Positions 24,807-33,076 of a DNA stretch of 33,336 bases are shown one piece after another. Both the position numbers and the translations under genes were made by a program. The notes below the pieces were generated by a model. It was not told the DNA's origin. It ran no database searches and saw only the letters and a program-made list of their open reading frames with translations. Position 1 is the stretch's first letter; each line of letters starts with the position of its first letter. The stretch comes from Wenzhouxiangellaceae bacterium (GTDB lineage Bacteria; Pseudomonadota; Gammaproteobacteria; Xanthomonadales; Wenzhouxiangellaceae). The stretch spans positions 40,253 to 73,588 of the forward strand of contig JAGXKW010000005.1 in NCBI GenBank assembly GCA_018334995.1, given 5' to 3'.

Positions 24807-25138
24807 CACTGATTGATCCCTGTTTGAATGAGCGTGCTGCATGGGTCGAATGCGCGCGTCGCTGTTCCGGCCCCGCGGCACGGCGCGAGGAGCCGGCGAC
24901 CGGAAGGCCGGGTGATTCGTTGAACAACCGGACCACAATCGTTTCCCACCTGTTCCATCATTGTAACCCCGGATTATTCATGACCCGGGCATGACGAGAC
25001 GGCGCCGGGTCACTTGAAGGCAGGCTTTCGCGAACGAGCGAAACGCTGCAGATGCGGTCCGGCGCGGACGCATCGGACCGGTTCATGAATGATCCGGGGT
25101 AACCTTGCCGTCCATTGAATTGCGAGTCCCGCTTACCC
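24807..25138. other. 332-base divergent spacer between pepA and lptF
   Basis: No gene is supported here. About 140 bases are taken up by an inverted repeat element (24963-25103). Promoters for pepA and lptF must lie here, but none is convincing by eye. Confidence 0.5.
24963..25103. repeat. 21-bp inverted repeat pair around a 99-bp spacer
   Basis: 24963-24983 and the reverse complement of 25083-25103 match at 19 of 21 positions (core CCCCGGAT then ATTCATGA). The inner segment is GC-rich, with further small dyads. A 15-base stretch just before xrtH (17-31) is similar to one arm (ATTATTCATG), hinting at a second copy running off the window. Confidence 0.7.
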
Positions 25139-26209
25139 ATGCAGCGCAGTTTCCGACTCGATGCCTACATTCGTCGCCAGGCGCTTGGCGTGTGCATGAT
25201 GACGCTGGCGATCCTGATGGCGATTTCGCTGGCGCTTTTTCTTGCCGAACTGCTGGGCGATCTCGCCGACGGCGAGGTGCTGGTTTCGACCCTGGTCGAG
25301 CTGCTGTTGCTCAGGCTGCCCGAAGCGATTCTGCTCGTGGCACCGCTGGCGCTGGTCGTCGGGCTTTTGATGAGCCTTGGCGAAATGGCGCAGGGCGAGG
25401 AATTCAGCGTGATGCGCAGTGCGGGGCTGGCGCCGCGGCGCCTGCTGCAGGTGGTGCTCGGCCTGGCGCTGGCGTGGGCGGTCGGTTTGCTGGTCGTTGC
25501 CGGATGGGTCGCGCCATGGGCCGAACAGCGTTCGGCCGCCATTGCCGAGCGCATGGCCGAGGACCTGCTCCTGGCCAGCGTGCGGCCGGGGCAGTTCCAG
25601 ACGCTGGCCGGTGGACGGCTGACGGTCTATGTGCGCGAAGCCGACCTGGAGGCCGGGGAACTCGAGGGCGTCTTCGTGCACTTCAGCCGCCAGGGTGAAG
25701 TCGAGGCCGTTGCCGCCGCGCGCGGACGGTTGCACACACGGCCTGAAAGCGGGGAACGGGTGCTGTCCCTGCACGATGGTGTACATATCGGGCACGCCGA
25801 GACGGGCAGCGGTCTGCCGATGCGGCGCATCGAGTTCGAGCGCAACGACATTCAGCTGCCGTTGGGGAGCCGGGGCGAAGCCGATGACCCGGAACGCAGG
25901 CGCTATCTTCCGGCGCTGCTGTCCGATGCCTCCGCGCCGGCCGGCGCGGAGTTCCAGCGCCGGCTGGTGCCGCCCGTCGTCAGCCTGGTGCTTGCACTGT
26001 TCGCCCTGCCGATCACGCTCGCCGGCGCACGCGGAAAGCGTTTCGGCGTCGTGCTGATCGCCGTGGCCGTCTACCTGGTCTATACCAATACGGCCAACCT
26101 GCTGCTGTTGCGAAGCGGTCTTGGGTACTGGCCGGGCGTCTGGCCCCTGCATGCGGCGGCACTTGTGCTTGCGCTTCTGGCCACAGCGGCCTGGTGGCGT
26201 CGATGGTAG
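25139..26209 (+). CDS. lptF: LPS export ABC transporter permease LptF
   Basis: Inner-membrane half of the LptB2FG transporter that extracts lipopolysaccharide from the inner membrane. It is 356 aa, with three N-terminal and three C-terminal membrane helices and a periplasmic beta-jellyroll domain (about residues 130-265). Family features include LILLVAPLALVVGLLMSLGEM-like (here EAILLVAPLALVVGLLMSLG), GEEFSVMRSAGL and the C-terminal FQRRLVPPVVSLVLALFALP. The start at 25139 (MQRSFRLDAYI) is family-like; a TTG at 25115 is possible. The stop overlaps lptG by seven bases. Confidence 0.92.
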   Translation: MQRSFRLDAYIRRQALGVCMMTLAILMAISLALFLAELLGDLADGEVLVSTLVELLLLRLPEAILLVAPLALVVGLLMSLGEMAQGEEFSVMRSAGLAPRRLLQVVLGLALAWAVGLLVVAGWVAPWAEQRSAAIAERMAEDLLLASVRPGQFQTLAGGRLTVYVREADLEAGELEGVFVHFSRQGEVEAVAAARGRLHTRPESGERVLSLHDGVHIGHAETGSGLPMRRIEFERNDIQLPLGSRGEADDPERRRYLPALLSDASAPAGAEFQRRLVPPVVSLVLALFALPITLAGARGKRFGVVLIAVAVYLVYTNTANLLLLRSGLGYWPGVWPLHAAALVLALLATAAWWRRW

Positions 26210-27273
26210 GCGGCATACTTGCACGTTACCTGGCGCGCTCGGTGACGCAGTCCGTCGTGCTGGGCGCGATCGTGCTGACCGGCCTGTACCTGAGCGTCGA
26301 TCTGGTGCGCGAGGCGGGCGACATGCGCGCCGACTACGGCTTCCCGGAAGTGGCGTTGTTCCTGTTGCGGACCATTCCGGCCCGCCTGTACGACCTGTTT
26401 CCGTTTGCCGTGCTGATCGGGGGCGTGATCGCGCTGGGACGGCTTTCCGCCGGGAGCGAGCTGGTGGCGATGCGTGCCGGCGGTTTTCAGCGCCAGCGCA
26501 TCCTCGGGCACGTGCTGGCGCCGGCGTTGCTGCTGGGCTTGTGCGTGATGCTGGCCGGGGAGCTGCTCGCGCCCCGGCTGGAGATGAACGCTCGCATCGA
26601 TCGCGAGCGCGCGCGCGACGGCCAGGTCGGCGGCGATCCCGGCCAGTCCCTCTGGGTCCGCGACGGAAGGATGATGATTCGCGCCGGGATCGTGTTGTGG
26701 AACGACGACGACCGGGTCGGGTTCGGCGATCTCAGCATTTATATGCTCGATGGCGCGAATCGGATCGAACGCGTTCTTCAGGCCGTCAGCGGACGCCACG
26801 AAGGGGGACGCTGGAAATTTCGTGAAGTGGGCGAACTCGATACCGGAACGGAAGTCGCCGGTCGTTCCGTAGCCGCGCTGGAGTTGTCGTCCGAGCTCGA
26901 TCCCGGTGTGTTTCGGGCGCTGGTGACGCGACCGCGGCTGCTGCCCATGGCCGACATTCTCCGCATTCGTTCCTATCTGGAAGCCAACGGCCAGGATTCG
27001 ACCGCATACCGGCAAGCCTTCTGGCGCCGGCTGCTGTATCCGCTGAACATGCTGATGATGCTGTTCTCCGGCGTTGCATTCCTGCTCAGGTATGGGCGCT
27101 TGCTGACACCCGCGCTCGGGATCTTTACCGGCGTATCGCTGGGCATCGGGTTCTTCGTGCTGCATCGCCTGGTGCTCGGAATGGCGCCCGTATTGCCGAT
27201 GCCGCTGGGCGTCACCCACCTGATGCCGGCCGCGTTATTCGGCCTGCTCGGACTGTTTTTCCTGCGCCGTTGA
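26203..27273 (+). CDS. lptG: LPS export ABC transporter permease LptG
   Basis: Partner permease of LptF (356 aa) with the same topology: three N-terminal helices, a periplasmic jellyroll (about 130-260) and three C-terminal helices. Marks of the family are a YLARSVTQSVVLGAIVL first helix, the coupling helix region with GSELVAMRAGGFQRQRI, and the C-terminal YRQAFWRRLLYPLNMLMMLF. ATG at 26203 is preferred; a GTG nine bases earlier is possible. The last 39 bases overlap the convergent RDD gene. The ATPase lptB is not in the window. Confidence 0.92.
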   Translation: MVGGILARYLARSVTQSVVLGAIVLTGLYLSVDLVREAGDMRADYGFPEVALFLLRTIPARLYDLFPFAVLIGGVIALGRLSAGSELVAMRAGGFQRQRILGHVLAPALLLGLCVMLAGELLAPRLEMNARIDRERARDGQVGGDPGQSLWVRDGRMMIRAGIVLWNDDDRVGFGDLSIYMLDGANRIERVLQAVSGRHEGGRWKFREVGELDTGTEVAGRSVAALELSSELDPGVFRALVTRPRLLPMADILRIRSYLEANGQDSTAYRQAFWRRLLYPLNMLMMLFSGVAFLLRYGRLLTPALGIFTGVSLGIGFFVLHRLVLGMAPVLPMPLGVTHLMPAALFGLLGLFFLRR

Positions 27274-27720
27274 GCGCGCCCGCAGGCCGCTTGCCGGGCG
27301 CACGACCAGTCGCGAGTCGCTGGCAAGATCGGGCCATGCGCGCCGGTCGCTTCGCGTCAGCGCCCAGGCAAAACCGAGGCCCAGCGACAGCAGGGAGACA
27401 AGTCCGGTGAGGAATCGCTTCAGGCTTCGCGCCAGCGTGAATTCCGACCGTCCCGGATCCAGCCAGATGCGCCAGGTTCGCATGCCCAGCGTCTGCCCGA
27501 TCCGGCTCCAGCTGACGTGAAAGTAAACGAATGCCAGCGCCAGCAGATACGTCTGGAACAGCGGGTTGCCGCTGACGATCGGCTTGTCGGTGGCCACCAC
27601 GACGATCGCGGTGCCGACCATCCAGATCGCGATCAGGATCAGCGCGTCGTACATCATTGCGCCGGCGCGGCGAGCCAGCGAACAGGCCCGGCTTTGATCA
27701 TTCGGCTCGGAGACGGCCAT
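27235..27720 (-). CDS. RDD-family membrane protein
   Basis: Inner-membrane protein of 161 aa with the RDD signature in its N-terminal part: LARRAGAMMYDALILIA (Arg and Asp of the first helix), a second helix near residues 58-73, and GQTLGMRTWRIWL followed by SLKRFLTGLVSLLSLGLGF. RDD proteins have no single established role; some act as sodium/proton antiporters. The gene ends inside the 3' end of lptG (39 shared bases), and a 9-bp perfect dyad lies directly upstream of its start. Confidence 0.85.
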   Translation of the reverse strand: MAVSEPNDQSRACSLARRAGAMMYDALILIAIWMVGTAIVVVATDKPIVSGNPLFQTYLLALAFVYFHVSWSRIGQTLGMRTWRIWLDPGRSEFTLARSLKRFLTGLVSLLSLGLGFAWALTRSDRRAWPDLASDSRLVVRPASGLRARSTAQEKQSEQAE

Positions 27721-27729
27721 CGACTCTGC

Positions 27730-27757
27730 GTACCATTGGGGTCGATCGCAATGGTAC
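27730..27757. promoter_or_regulatory. Perfect 9-bp dyad upstream of the RDD gene
   Basis: GTACCATTG (27730-27738) and CAATGGTAC (27749-27757) are perfect inverted arms around ten bases, starting ten bases before the RDD start codon. It could be an operator or a 5'-UTR hairpin of that gene. Confidence 0.4.
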
Positions 27758-27912
27758 TCGCCTTCAGAGCCATGAAGTCGTGACGACGGGGTGTGATTGC
27801 ATCATCTTGCTTCGATTCGGCATCTGGCGGGCGACAGCCCGAGGAAGTGCAACCGGTTCCTCATCGACGAACCCGTTGTGGCATAGTCGCGAACGATAAC
27901 AACGTCAAACAT

Positions 27913-27948
27913 GGTTGAATTTGATATCCGCTCCTTTCAAATTCCACC
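27913..27948. promoter_or_regulatory. 12-bp dyad upstream of the TonB2 operon
   Basis: GGTTGAATTTGA (27913-27924) and TCAAATTCCACC (27937-27948) pair at 11 of 12 positions around a 12-base spacer, some 90 bases before the DUF3450 start. The AT-rich core in a GC-rich context suggests a regulator site; the protein is unknown. Confidence 0.45.
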
Positions 27949-28037
27949 CGGTAACGTTATTCTTGAACACGAGGACGCCGGGGGAGGCTCGCACCCCCTC
28001 GATTCAATCCGAAACAAGCAAAGCGGAAATTTCAAAT

Positions 28038-28814
28038 ATGTCTAATTCATTTGCCATCAGACCTGCCCTGCGGCTGGTCCTGGGTGCCGGCTTCTGGCTT
28101 TTTGTGGCCCAGGCCGCTTTTGCCCAGGTGCTGGACCGAAGCATTCAGACCGAGGAACAGATCGCCAGGGATGCGGCACAGGTCCAGGCTCAGATCGACC
28201 AGGTCGCGGACGAAACCGAATCGCTGGTCAACGACTATCGAATCGTGCTCGGGGAGATCGACAGCCTGCGCATCTACAACGAGATGCTGCAGGAAACCGT
28301 CAACAGCCAGGAAGCCGAGATCGACAACATCAGCAATCAGCTGGAAAATCTCGAACAGACCAACCGCGACGTCGTACCGCTGATGATCGAAATGGCCGAA
28401 ACGCTGCCCCGCCTGGTCGAGGCCGACGTGCCTTTCCGGGTCGAAGAACGCCGGCAACGGGCCGAGACCCTGGTCAATGCACTGGATCGCGCCGACGTGA
28501 CGACTTCGGAGAAGTTCCGCCGTATTCTCGAGGCCTACCAGAGCGAAATCGAGTTGGGCAGGACCACCGAGGGATATCGGGGCCAGTTGCCTGACGGCCA
28601 GCGCGTGGATTTCCTGCGCATCGGGCGCACGCTGCTGTTTTACCAGTCGCTGGATGGCACCGAGACCGGGTGGTGGAACCCGAATTCGCGCAGCTTCGAA
28701 GAACTGGGCGATCGCTATCGCCTGCCGGTATCCGATGGTCTGGCGATCGCGCAGAACCAGGTGGCGCCGGATCTTGTTCGTCTTCCCGTGCCCGCACCAA
28801 CCGAGGCTGAATGA
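28038..28814 (+). CDS. DUF3450 exported coiled-coil protein
   Basis: Periplasmic protein of 258 aa with a signal peptide (about residues 1-31, ending QAAFAQ). It then has a long alpha-helical coiled coil (about 40-115, rich in Glu/Gln/Asn heptads: QAQIDQVADETESLVNDYR, NSQEAEIDNISNQLENLEQ) and a globular DUF3450 part containing PLMIEMAETLPRLVEADVPF, RRILEAYQSEIELGRT and GRTLLFYQSLDG. DUF3450 genes regularly precede TtpC-exbB-exbD-tonB genes in Vibrio and Shewanella. Its end overlaps the next gene by four bases. The exact role is unknown; an accessory of the TonB complex is inferred. Confidence 0.88.
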   Translation: MSNSFAIRPALRLVLGAGFWLFVAQAAFAQVLDRSIQTEEQIARDAAQVQAQIDQVADETESLVNDYRIVLGEIDSLRIYNEMLQETVNSQEAEIDNISNQLENLEQTNRDVVPLMIEMAETLPRLVEADVPFRVEERRQRAETLVNALDRADVTTSEKFRRILEAYQSEIELGRTTEGYRGQLPDGQRVDFLRIGRTLLFYQSLDGTETGWWNPNSRSFEELGDRYRLPVSDGLAIAQNQVAPDLVRLPVPAPTEAE

Positions 28815-30181
28815 TGAAAAAGTTCACGATTATTGGAGTGATCGCCTGGTTGGCGTTTCCGGTTCCCGGGGTGGGTCAGGAAGCCCAGACCTTGCAGCAG
28901 CTGCTGCAGCAGGTCGAACAGGCGGCGAGCGAAGAAGCGCGCATCGACCAGCAACGGCTGCAGGAATTCCGTCAGCAGCGCGAACGTCAGCAACAGTTGC
29001 TGGAGGAGGCGCGAGCCGAGCTTCGCGCCCAGGAACAGCGCTCGGACCAGCTGAACAGCGAGTTCGACGAAAACGAGCGTGATCTGGCTGAATTGTCGAC
29101 GACGCTCGATGAGCGCATGGGCAACCTGGGCGAGCTGTTCGGCGTCGTGCGGCAGGTGGCCGGCGACATGCGGTCGACCCTGAACGATTCGATGGTGTCG
29201 GCCCAGTTCCCCGGACGTACCGAAGTCTATGCCGCAATCGCGGAAAGCGGTGACACCGACCTGCCCAGCGTGGAAGAACTGCGAACGATCTGGACCGGAA
29301 TGGTGCGTGAAATCGCCGAAAGCGGCAATGTCGTCGAGTTCCAGGCCGATATCATCAACGCCGACGGACAGATCGTGGAGAACCGCGACGTCGTTCGCGT
29401 CGGCGTGTTCAATGCCGTCTCGGACGGAAAGTTCCTGCAATGGGATTCTTCGCAGAACCTGTTGCTGGAACTGCCCCGCCAGCCGGCCGGTCGTTTCCAG
29501 TCCATGGCAGCGGATCTGCAGACGGCCTCGCCGGGTACCGTCCAGGAAATGGCGGTCGACTTCACCCGCGGCGACATTCTGGCCCAGGTCGTGCGTTCCC
29601 CGACCCTGCGCGAGCGCGTGCGCCAGGCCGGTCCGGTCGGTGCGGTCATCATTGCCATCGGCATTCTCGGGCTGTTGTTCGCCATCTGGAAGGGGCTCGT
29701 CCTGATGCTTCGCGGCAACGCGATCAAGCGCCAGATCAACAAGTCCGAAGCCAACAAGAACAATGCGCTCGGCCGCATCCTGAGCGTCTACGAGGACAAC
29801 CCGAACGCTGACGTGGAAACGCTGGAGCTCAAGCTCGACGAAGCGATATTGCGCGAAACCGCGCCGCTGGAATCGGGTCTGCCGCTCATCAAGGTGCTCT
29901 ACGTCGTCGCGCCGCTGCTTGGCCTTCTCGGCACGGTGGTCGGCATGATCCAGACTTTCCAGCAGATCACGCTGTTCGGCACCGGCGACCCGCGCATGAT
30001 GGCCGGCGGCATCTCGATGGCGCTGCTGACCACGGTGCTGGGCCTTACCGTCGCGATTCCGCTCACGGTCATTCACAGCATCCTGCAGACACGCAGCCGC
30101 GCTCTCATCCAGGTCCTGGAAGAGCAGGCTGCCGGCATCATCGCCCGTATCGCAGAGCAGAGTCATGGTCGCTCTTTATAA
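28811..30181 (+). CDS. TtpC-like protein: periplasmic coiled coil fused to a MotA/TolQ/ExbB domain
   Basis: Protein of 456 aa with a signal-like N-terminus, a periplasmic coiled coil (about 22-105, Gln/Glu/Arg-rich), a middle domain (about 105-260) and a C-terminal MotA/TolQ/ExbB proton-channel domain (about 270-450). The C-terminal domain shows PLIKVLYVVAPLLGLLGTVVGMIQTFQ and GGISMALLTTVLGLTVAIPL. This architecture is that of TtpC, which is required with TonB2, ExbB2 and ExbD2 for iron-siderophore uptake in Vibrio. It overlaps exbB by 17 bases. No symbol is assigned because function is inferred from the family. Confidence 0.85.
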   Translation: MMKKFTIIGVIAWLAFPVPGVGQEAQTLQQLLQQVEQAASEEARIDQQRLQEFRQQRERQQQLLEEARAELRAQEQRSDQLNSEFDENERDLAELSTTLDERMGNLGELFGVVRQVAGDMRSTLNDSMVSAQFPGRTEVYAAIAESGDTDLPSVEELRTIWTGMVREIAESGNVVEFQADIINADGQIVENRDVVRVGVFNAVSDGKFLQWDSSQNLLLELPRQPAGRFQSMAADLQTASPGTVQEMAVDFTRGDILAQVVRSPTLRERVRQAGPVGAVIIAIGILGLLFAIWKGLVLMLRGNAIKRQINKSEANKNNALGRILSVYEDNPNADVETLELKLDEAILRETAPLESGLPLIKVLYVVAPLLGLLGTVVGMIQTFQQITLFGTGDPRMMAGGISMALLTTVLGLTVAIPLTVIHSILQTRSRALIQVLEEQAAGIIARIAEQSHGRSL

Positions 30182-30689
30182 CCTGCTGGAGTCCATCCGC
30201 GGGTTCATCGAGCTCGGCGGCGATGTGTTGTGGGCCATCATGGTCGTTCTGCTGGCCATGTGGACCCTGATCATCGAGCGCTACTGGTTCCTGCTCCGGG
30301 TCTATCCAAAGGAGCGCCGTCGCGCGATCGATGAGTGGGAAGCCAGGGACGATCATCGTTCCTGGCATGCCCACCGGATCAAGGAAGAGCTGGTCAGCGG
30401 CGTACGGCAGAAGCTGCAGCGAAACGTCACCATGATTCAGACGCTGATCGCGATCTGTCCATTGCTGGGTCTGCTGGGCACGGTCACCGGCATGGTCGCG
30501 GTATTCGACGTCATGGCATTTTTCGGTACCGGCAATGCGCGCGCCATGGCAGCCGGCGTTTCGAAGGCGACGATTCCGACCATGGCCGGGATGGTGGCCG
30601 CGCTCTCCGGGGTATATTTCGCGTCGCACCTCGACCGCAAGGCCCAGGTCGAAAGCGAAAAACTCGAAGACATGCTGCAAAACGACTAA
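30165..30689 (+). CDS. exbB: Biopolymer transport protein ExbB (TonB2 type)
   Basis: Inner-membrane MotA/TolQ/ExbB protein of 174 aa, short like the ExbB2 group. It has a first helix at about 17-40 and the two-helix proton channel with ICPLLGLLGTVTGMVAVFDVM and GVSKATIPTMAGMVAALSGV. The Thr and Pro residues of the channel are present. It forms, with ExbD, the motor that energises TonB. It starts within the 3' end of the TtpC-like gene. Confidence 0.9.
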   Translation: MVALYNLLESIRGFIELGGDVLWAIMVVLLAMWTLIIERYWFLLRVYPKERRRAIDEWEARDDHRSWHAHRIKEELVSGVRQKLQRNVTMIQTLIAICPLLGLLGTVTGMVAVFDVMAFFGTGNARAMAAGVSKATIPTMAGMVAALSGVYFASHLDRKAQVESEKLEDMLQND

Positions 30690-30710
30690 CCGTCGAGGAC
30701 ATCCGAATTT

Positions 30711-31121
30711 ATGGCACGCAGACATGCAACACGAGATGAACCCGAGATCAACATCACCCCGATGCTGGATATCGTGTTCATCATGCTCATCTTCTTCATC
30801 GTCACCACGACCTTCATCAAGGAAACCGGCGTGACGGTGGAAAAACCCGACGCCCTGACCGCAGAGTCCAGGCCGCAGGGGAACATTCTCGTCGGTGTGG
30901 ACTCCGACGATCGAATCTGGATGAATGGCAATCAGATCGAACTCGGCGATGTCCGAACACTGGTCCAGCGCTCGCGCGCCGAGAATCCGGAAGGCAGCGT
31001 GATCCTGATCGCCGATCAGGAAGCGCGGCAGGGAACCCTCGTGGACGTCATGGACCAGGTCCAGGCCGCCGGCGTGCGCCGCATGGCGATTTCCGCCGAA
31101 CAGGTCGGCGGAGGAGGTTGA
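30711..31121 (+). CDS. exbD: Biopolymer transport protein ExbD (TonB2 type)
   Basis: Single-pass inner-membrane protein of 136 aa. It has a short cytoplasmic N-terminus ending EPEINITPMLDIVFIMLIFFIV, where the Asp in the membrane helix is the essential proton-binding residue, followed by a periplasmic domain with VDSDDRIWMNGNQIEL and VILIADQEARQGTLVDVMDQ. It lies 21 bases after exbB and three bases before tonB. Confidence 0.92.
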   Translation: MARRHATRDEPEINITPMLDIVFIMLIFFIVTTTFIKETGVTVEKPDALTAESRPQGNILVGVDSDDRIWMNGNQIELGDVRTLVQRSRAENPEGSVILIADQEARQGTLVDVMDQVQAAGVRRMAISAEQVGGGG

Positions 31122-31124
31122 GGC

Positions 31125-31757
31125 ATGGGTAGTGGAATACGTTATGTCGTTTCGGTCATCCTTGCGGTCGTCGTCACCGTGGCCGCGTTTTACTTGATGC
31201 ACCGGCTCATTTCGGGTGACGACGGGGATCGCGAGCGCATGGACGCACCCCCGGGCATTCGTTTCGGGCCGGTCGAGATCGAGCCGGAGCTGCAGACCAA
31301 GGATCGCAGGAAGCCCGAGCCGCCCCCGCCGCCGGAAACGCCTCCGCCACCGCCGGATCTCCAGGTCTCGGATGTCCAGCAGACCCGCCGGGAAATGCCG
31401 AGAATGGACATGCCGGATCTCAACCTTGGCGTCGGGGCCGGCCCGCCGGTGCTCGGCAACGTCGGCATGGACCGCGGGGCAGAGGGCGACGTCGTGCCGC
31501 TGGTGCGGATCAACCCGCAGTACCCGCGAGACGCGGCCATGAACCAGATCGAAGGCTACGTGACGGTCGAGTTCACGATTACCGAGACCGGTTCGGTGCG
31601 CGATCCACGCGTCATCGATTCCAAGCCGCCGCGCATCTTCGACCGCGAGGCCATCCGCGCCATTCTCCGCTGGAAGTTCAAGCCGCGGGTTGTCGGCGGA
31701 GAAGCCATCGCGCGCCAGGCGACCCAGACCATCGAATTCAACCTGGACAACGGATGA
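31125..31757 (+). CDS. tonB: TonB family protein (TonB2 type)
   Basis: Energy transducer of 210 aa with an N-terminal membrane anchor (about 6-28), a short Pro-rich span (residues about 60-85, with PPPPP runs) and a C-terminal TonB domain: VRINPQYPRDAAMNQIEGYV, TVEFTITETGSV, and FDREAIRAILRWKFKPRVV. The Pro-rich linker is shorter than in classical TonB, as for TonB2 proteins. GGAGG lies upstream of its ATG, and its stop overlaps the TPR gene by four bases. It would energise outer-membrane receptors. Confidence 0.93.
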   Translation: MGSGIRYVVSVILAVVVTVAAFYLMHRLISGDDGDRERMDAPPGIRFGPVEIEPELQTKDRRKPEPPPPPETPPPPPDLQVSDVQQTRREMPRMDMPDLNLGVGAGPPVLGNVGMDRGAEGDVVPLVRINPQYPRDAAMNQIEGYVTVEFTITETGSVRDPRVIDSKPPRIFDREAIRAILRWKFKPRVVGGEAIARQATQTIEFNLDNG

Positions 31758-33043
31758 GAATCAACCGTTTCTTTACTTGTGCAGCGCCTTTTGCGCTGGC
31801 TGTTTCGTTCGCCCTGACCGGACGCGTCGCGCTGGCTCAGACCGGTGCCGAAACCATGGACTGCGGAGAAGAGCGTGAGGTCGAGGCGGGTCTGATGACC
31901 GAGTCGACCTACAACCGCATGAACGAAGCATTCGAGATGATCGGCGAAGAAAATTTCGATGACGCCCTTCAAGAGCTCAGAAGCCTGCGCGAGGGTCGGC
32001 TTTCGGATTTCGAAAAGGCGTCGGTCGAGCAGGCCCTGGGCTTCATCATGGCCCAGCGCGAGAATTACGAGGCGGCTATCGAGCACTTTTCCGAGGCGGT
32101 GCGCCTGAACAAGCTGCCCAACCAGACGCATTTCGAAATGATTCTTCAGATCGCACAGCTCTACAATGCGATCGAGGATTACGACAGCGCCCTCGAGCAG
32201 CTGGATTTCTGGTTCTGCATTTCCAACGAGGAAGACAAGAAAGTTGCAGAAGTCTGGGTGCTCAAGGCCAGTCTGCATGTTCAGCAAGATGAATATCGCG
32301 AAGGCCTGGAAGCCATTGATCAGGCGATCGGGATCGCCGAGGATCCCCGGGAGTCGTGGTATCGCCTCAAGCTGGGCATGCTGCTCGAGCTCGAAGATTA
32401 TCGTCCGGCCGTCGACGTGGCGAAGACTCTGATCGAGATCGACCCCGATCGCAAGGAATACTGGTCGCAGCTGTCGGGTATTTACATGGAACTCGACGAG
32501 AACGAGAATGCGATGGCGACGCTGCACCTGGCCTACCGCCGTGGTCTTCTCGAGAGCGGGAGCGAATACACTCAGCTGGCGGGTCTTCTGCAGCAGATGG
32601 ATGCGCCGCGGCTGGCTGCCGAGGTGATGGAGGAAGGGTTGGAGAGGGGCTATATCGAGCCGACGGCCAATAACTGGGAAATGACGGCCGGCGCCTGGTA
32701 TCAGGCACGCGAATTGGAACGTTCACTGACGGCATACGAACAGGCCGGCGAAAAGTCCGACAGTGGCAAGATCGATTTTCAGCGCGCTTCCATCATGACC
32801 GCCGAAGAAAATTGGGAAGGCGCCCTGGAGGCGGCAACACGCGCACTGGACAAAGGTGACCTTACAGATTCGCAGGAAGGAAATGCGCACTTGCTGGTTG
32901 GCATGGCACATTTCAACATGAATAACCTGGACCGCGCCGAAGAGGCCTTTAATCGCGCCGCGAACTATGGCACACTTCAGTCAGCCGCCCGCGAGTGGTT
33001 GAATCATATCGAGGACACTCGGCAACGACTGGCCAGTCGGTAG
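31754..33043 (+). CDS. TPR-repeat exported protein of the TonB2 operon
   Basis: Protein of 429 aa with a signal peptide (about 1-30, ending RVALAQ), followed by tetratricopeptide repeats through most of the chain. Clear examples are AFEMIGEENFDDALQELRSL, AQRENYEAAIEHFSEAVRLN, LYNAIEDYDSALEQLDF, HVQQDEYREGLEAIDQAIGI and MNNLDRAEEAFNRAANYG. TPR proteins are often the last gene of DUF3450-TtpC-TonB2 clusters. It probably scaffolds the complex in the periplasm; this is inferred. Confidence 0.87.
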   Translation: MRINRFFTCAAPFALAVSFALTGRVALAQTGAETMDCGEEREVEAGLMTESTYNRMNEAFEMIGEENFDDALQELRSLREGRLSDFEKASVEQALGFIMAQRENYEAAIEHFSEAVRLNKLPNQTHFEMILQIAQLYNAIEDYDSALEQLDFWFCISNEEDKKVAEVWVLKASLHVQQDEYREGLEAIDQAIGIAEDPRESWYRLKLGMLLELEDYRPAVDVAKTLIEIDPDRKEYWSQLSGIYMELDENENAMATLHLAYRRGLLESGSEYTQLAGLLQQMDAPRLAAEVMEEGLERGYIEPTANNWEMTAGAWYQARELERSLTAYEQAGEKSDSGKIDFQRASIMTAEENWEGALEAATRALDKGDLTDSQEGNAHLLVGMAHFNMNNLDRAEEAFNRAANYGTLQSAAREWLNHIEDTRQRLASR

Positions 33044-33076
33044 CGGCATCCAGAATCCGATCAGGGAGTTTTAAAT

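Larger units (their letters stand above)
27721..28037. other. 317-base divergent spacer upstream of the TonB2 operon
   Basis: No gene is seen. It contains two dyads described separately and the presumed promoters for the RDD gene and the DUF3450-TonB operon. I looked for a Fur box and did not find a convincing one. Confidence 0.5.

Noticed and set aside
27890-27912. Possible Fur box near the TonB2 operon (around GATAACAACG)
   Set aside because: Only one half resembles the Fur consensus; no palindromic match.
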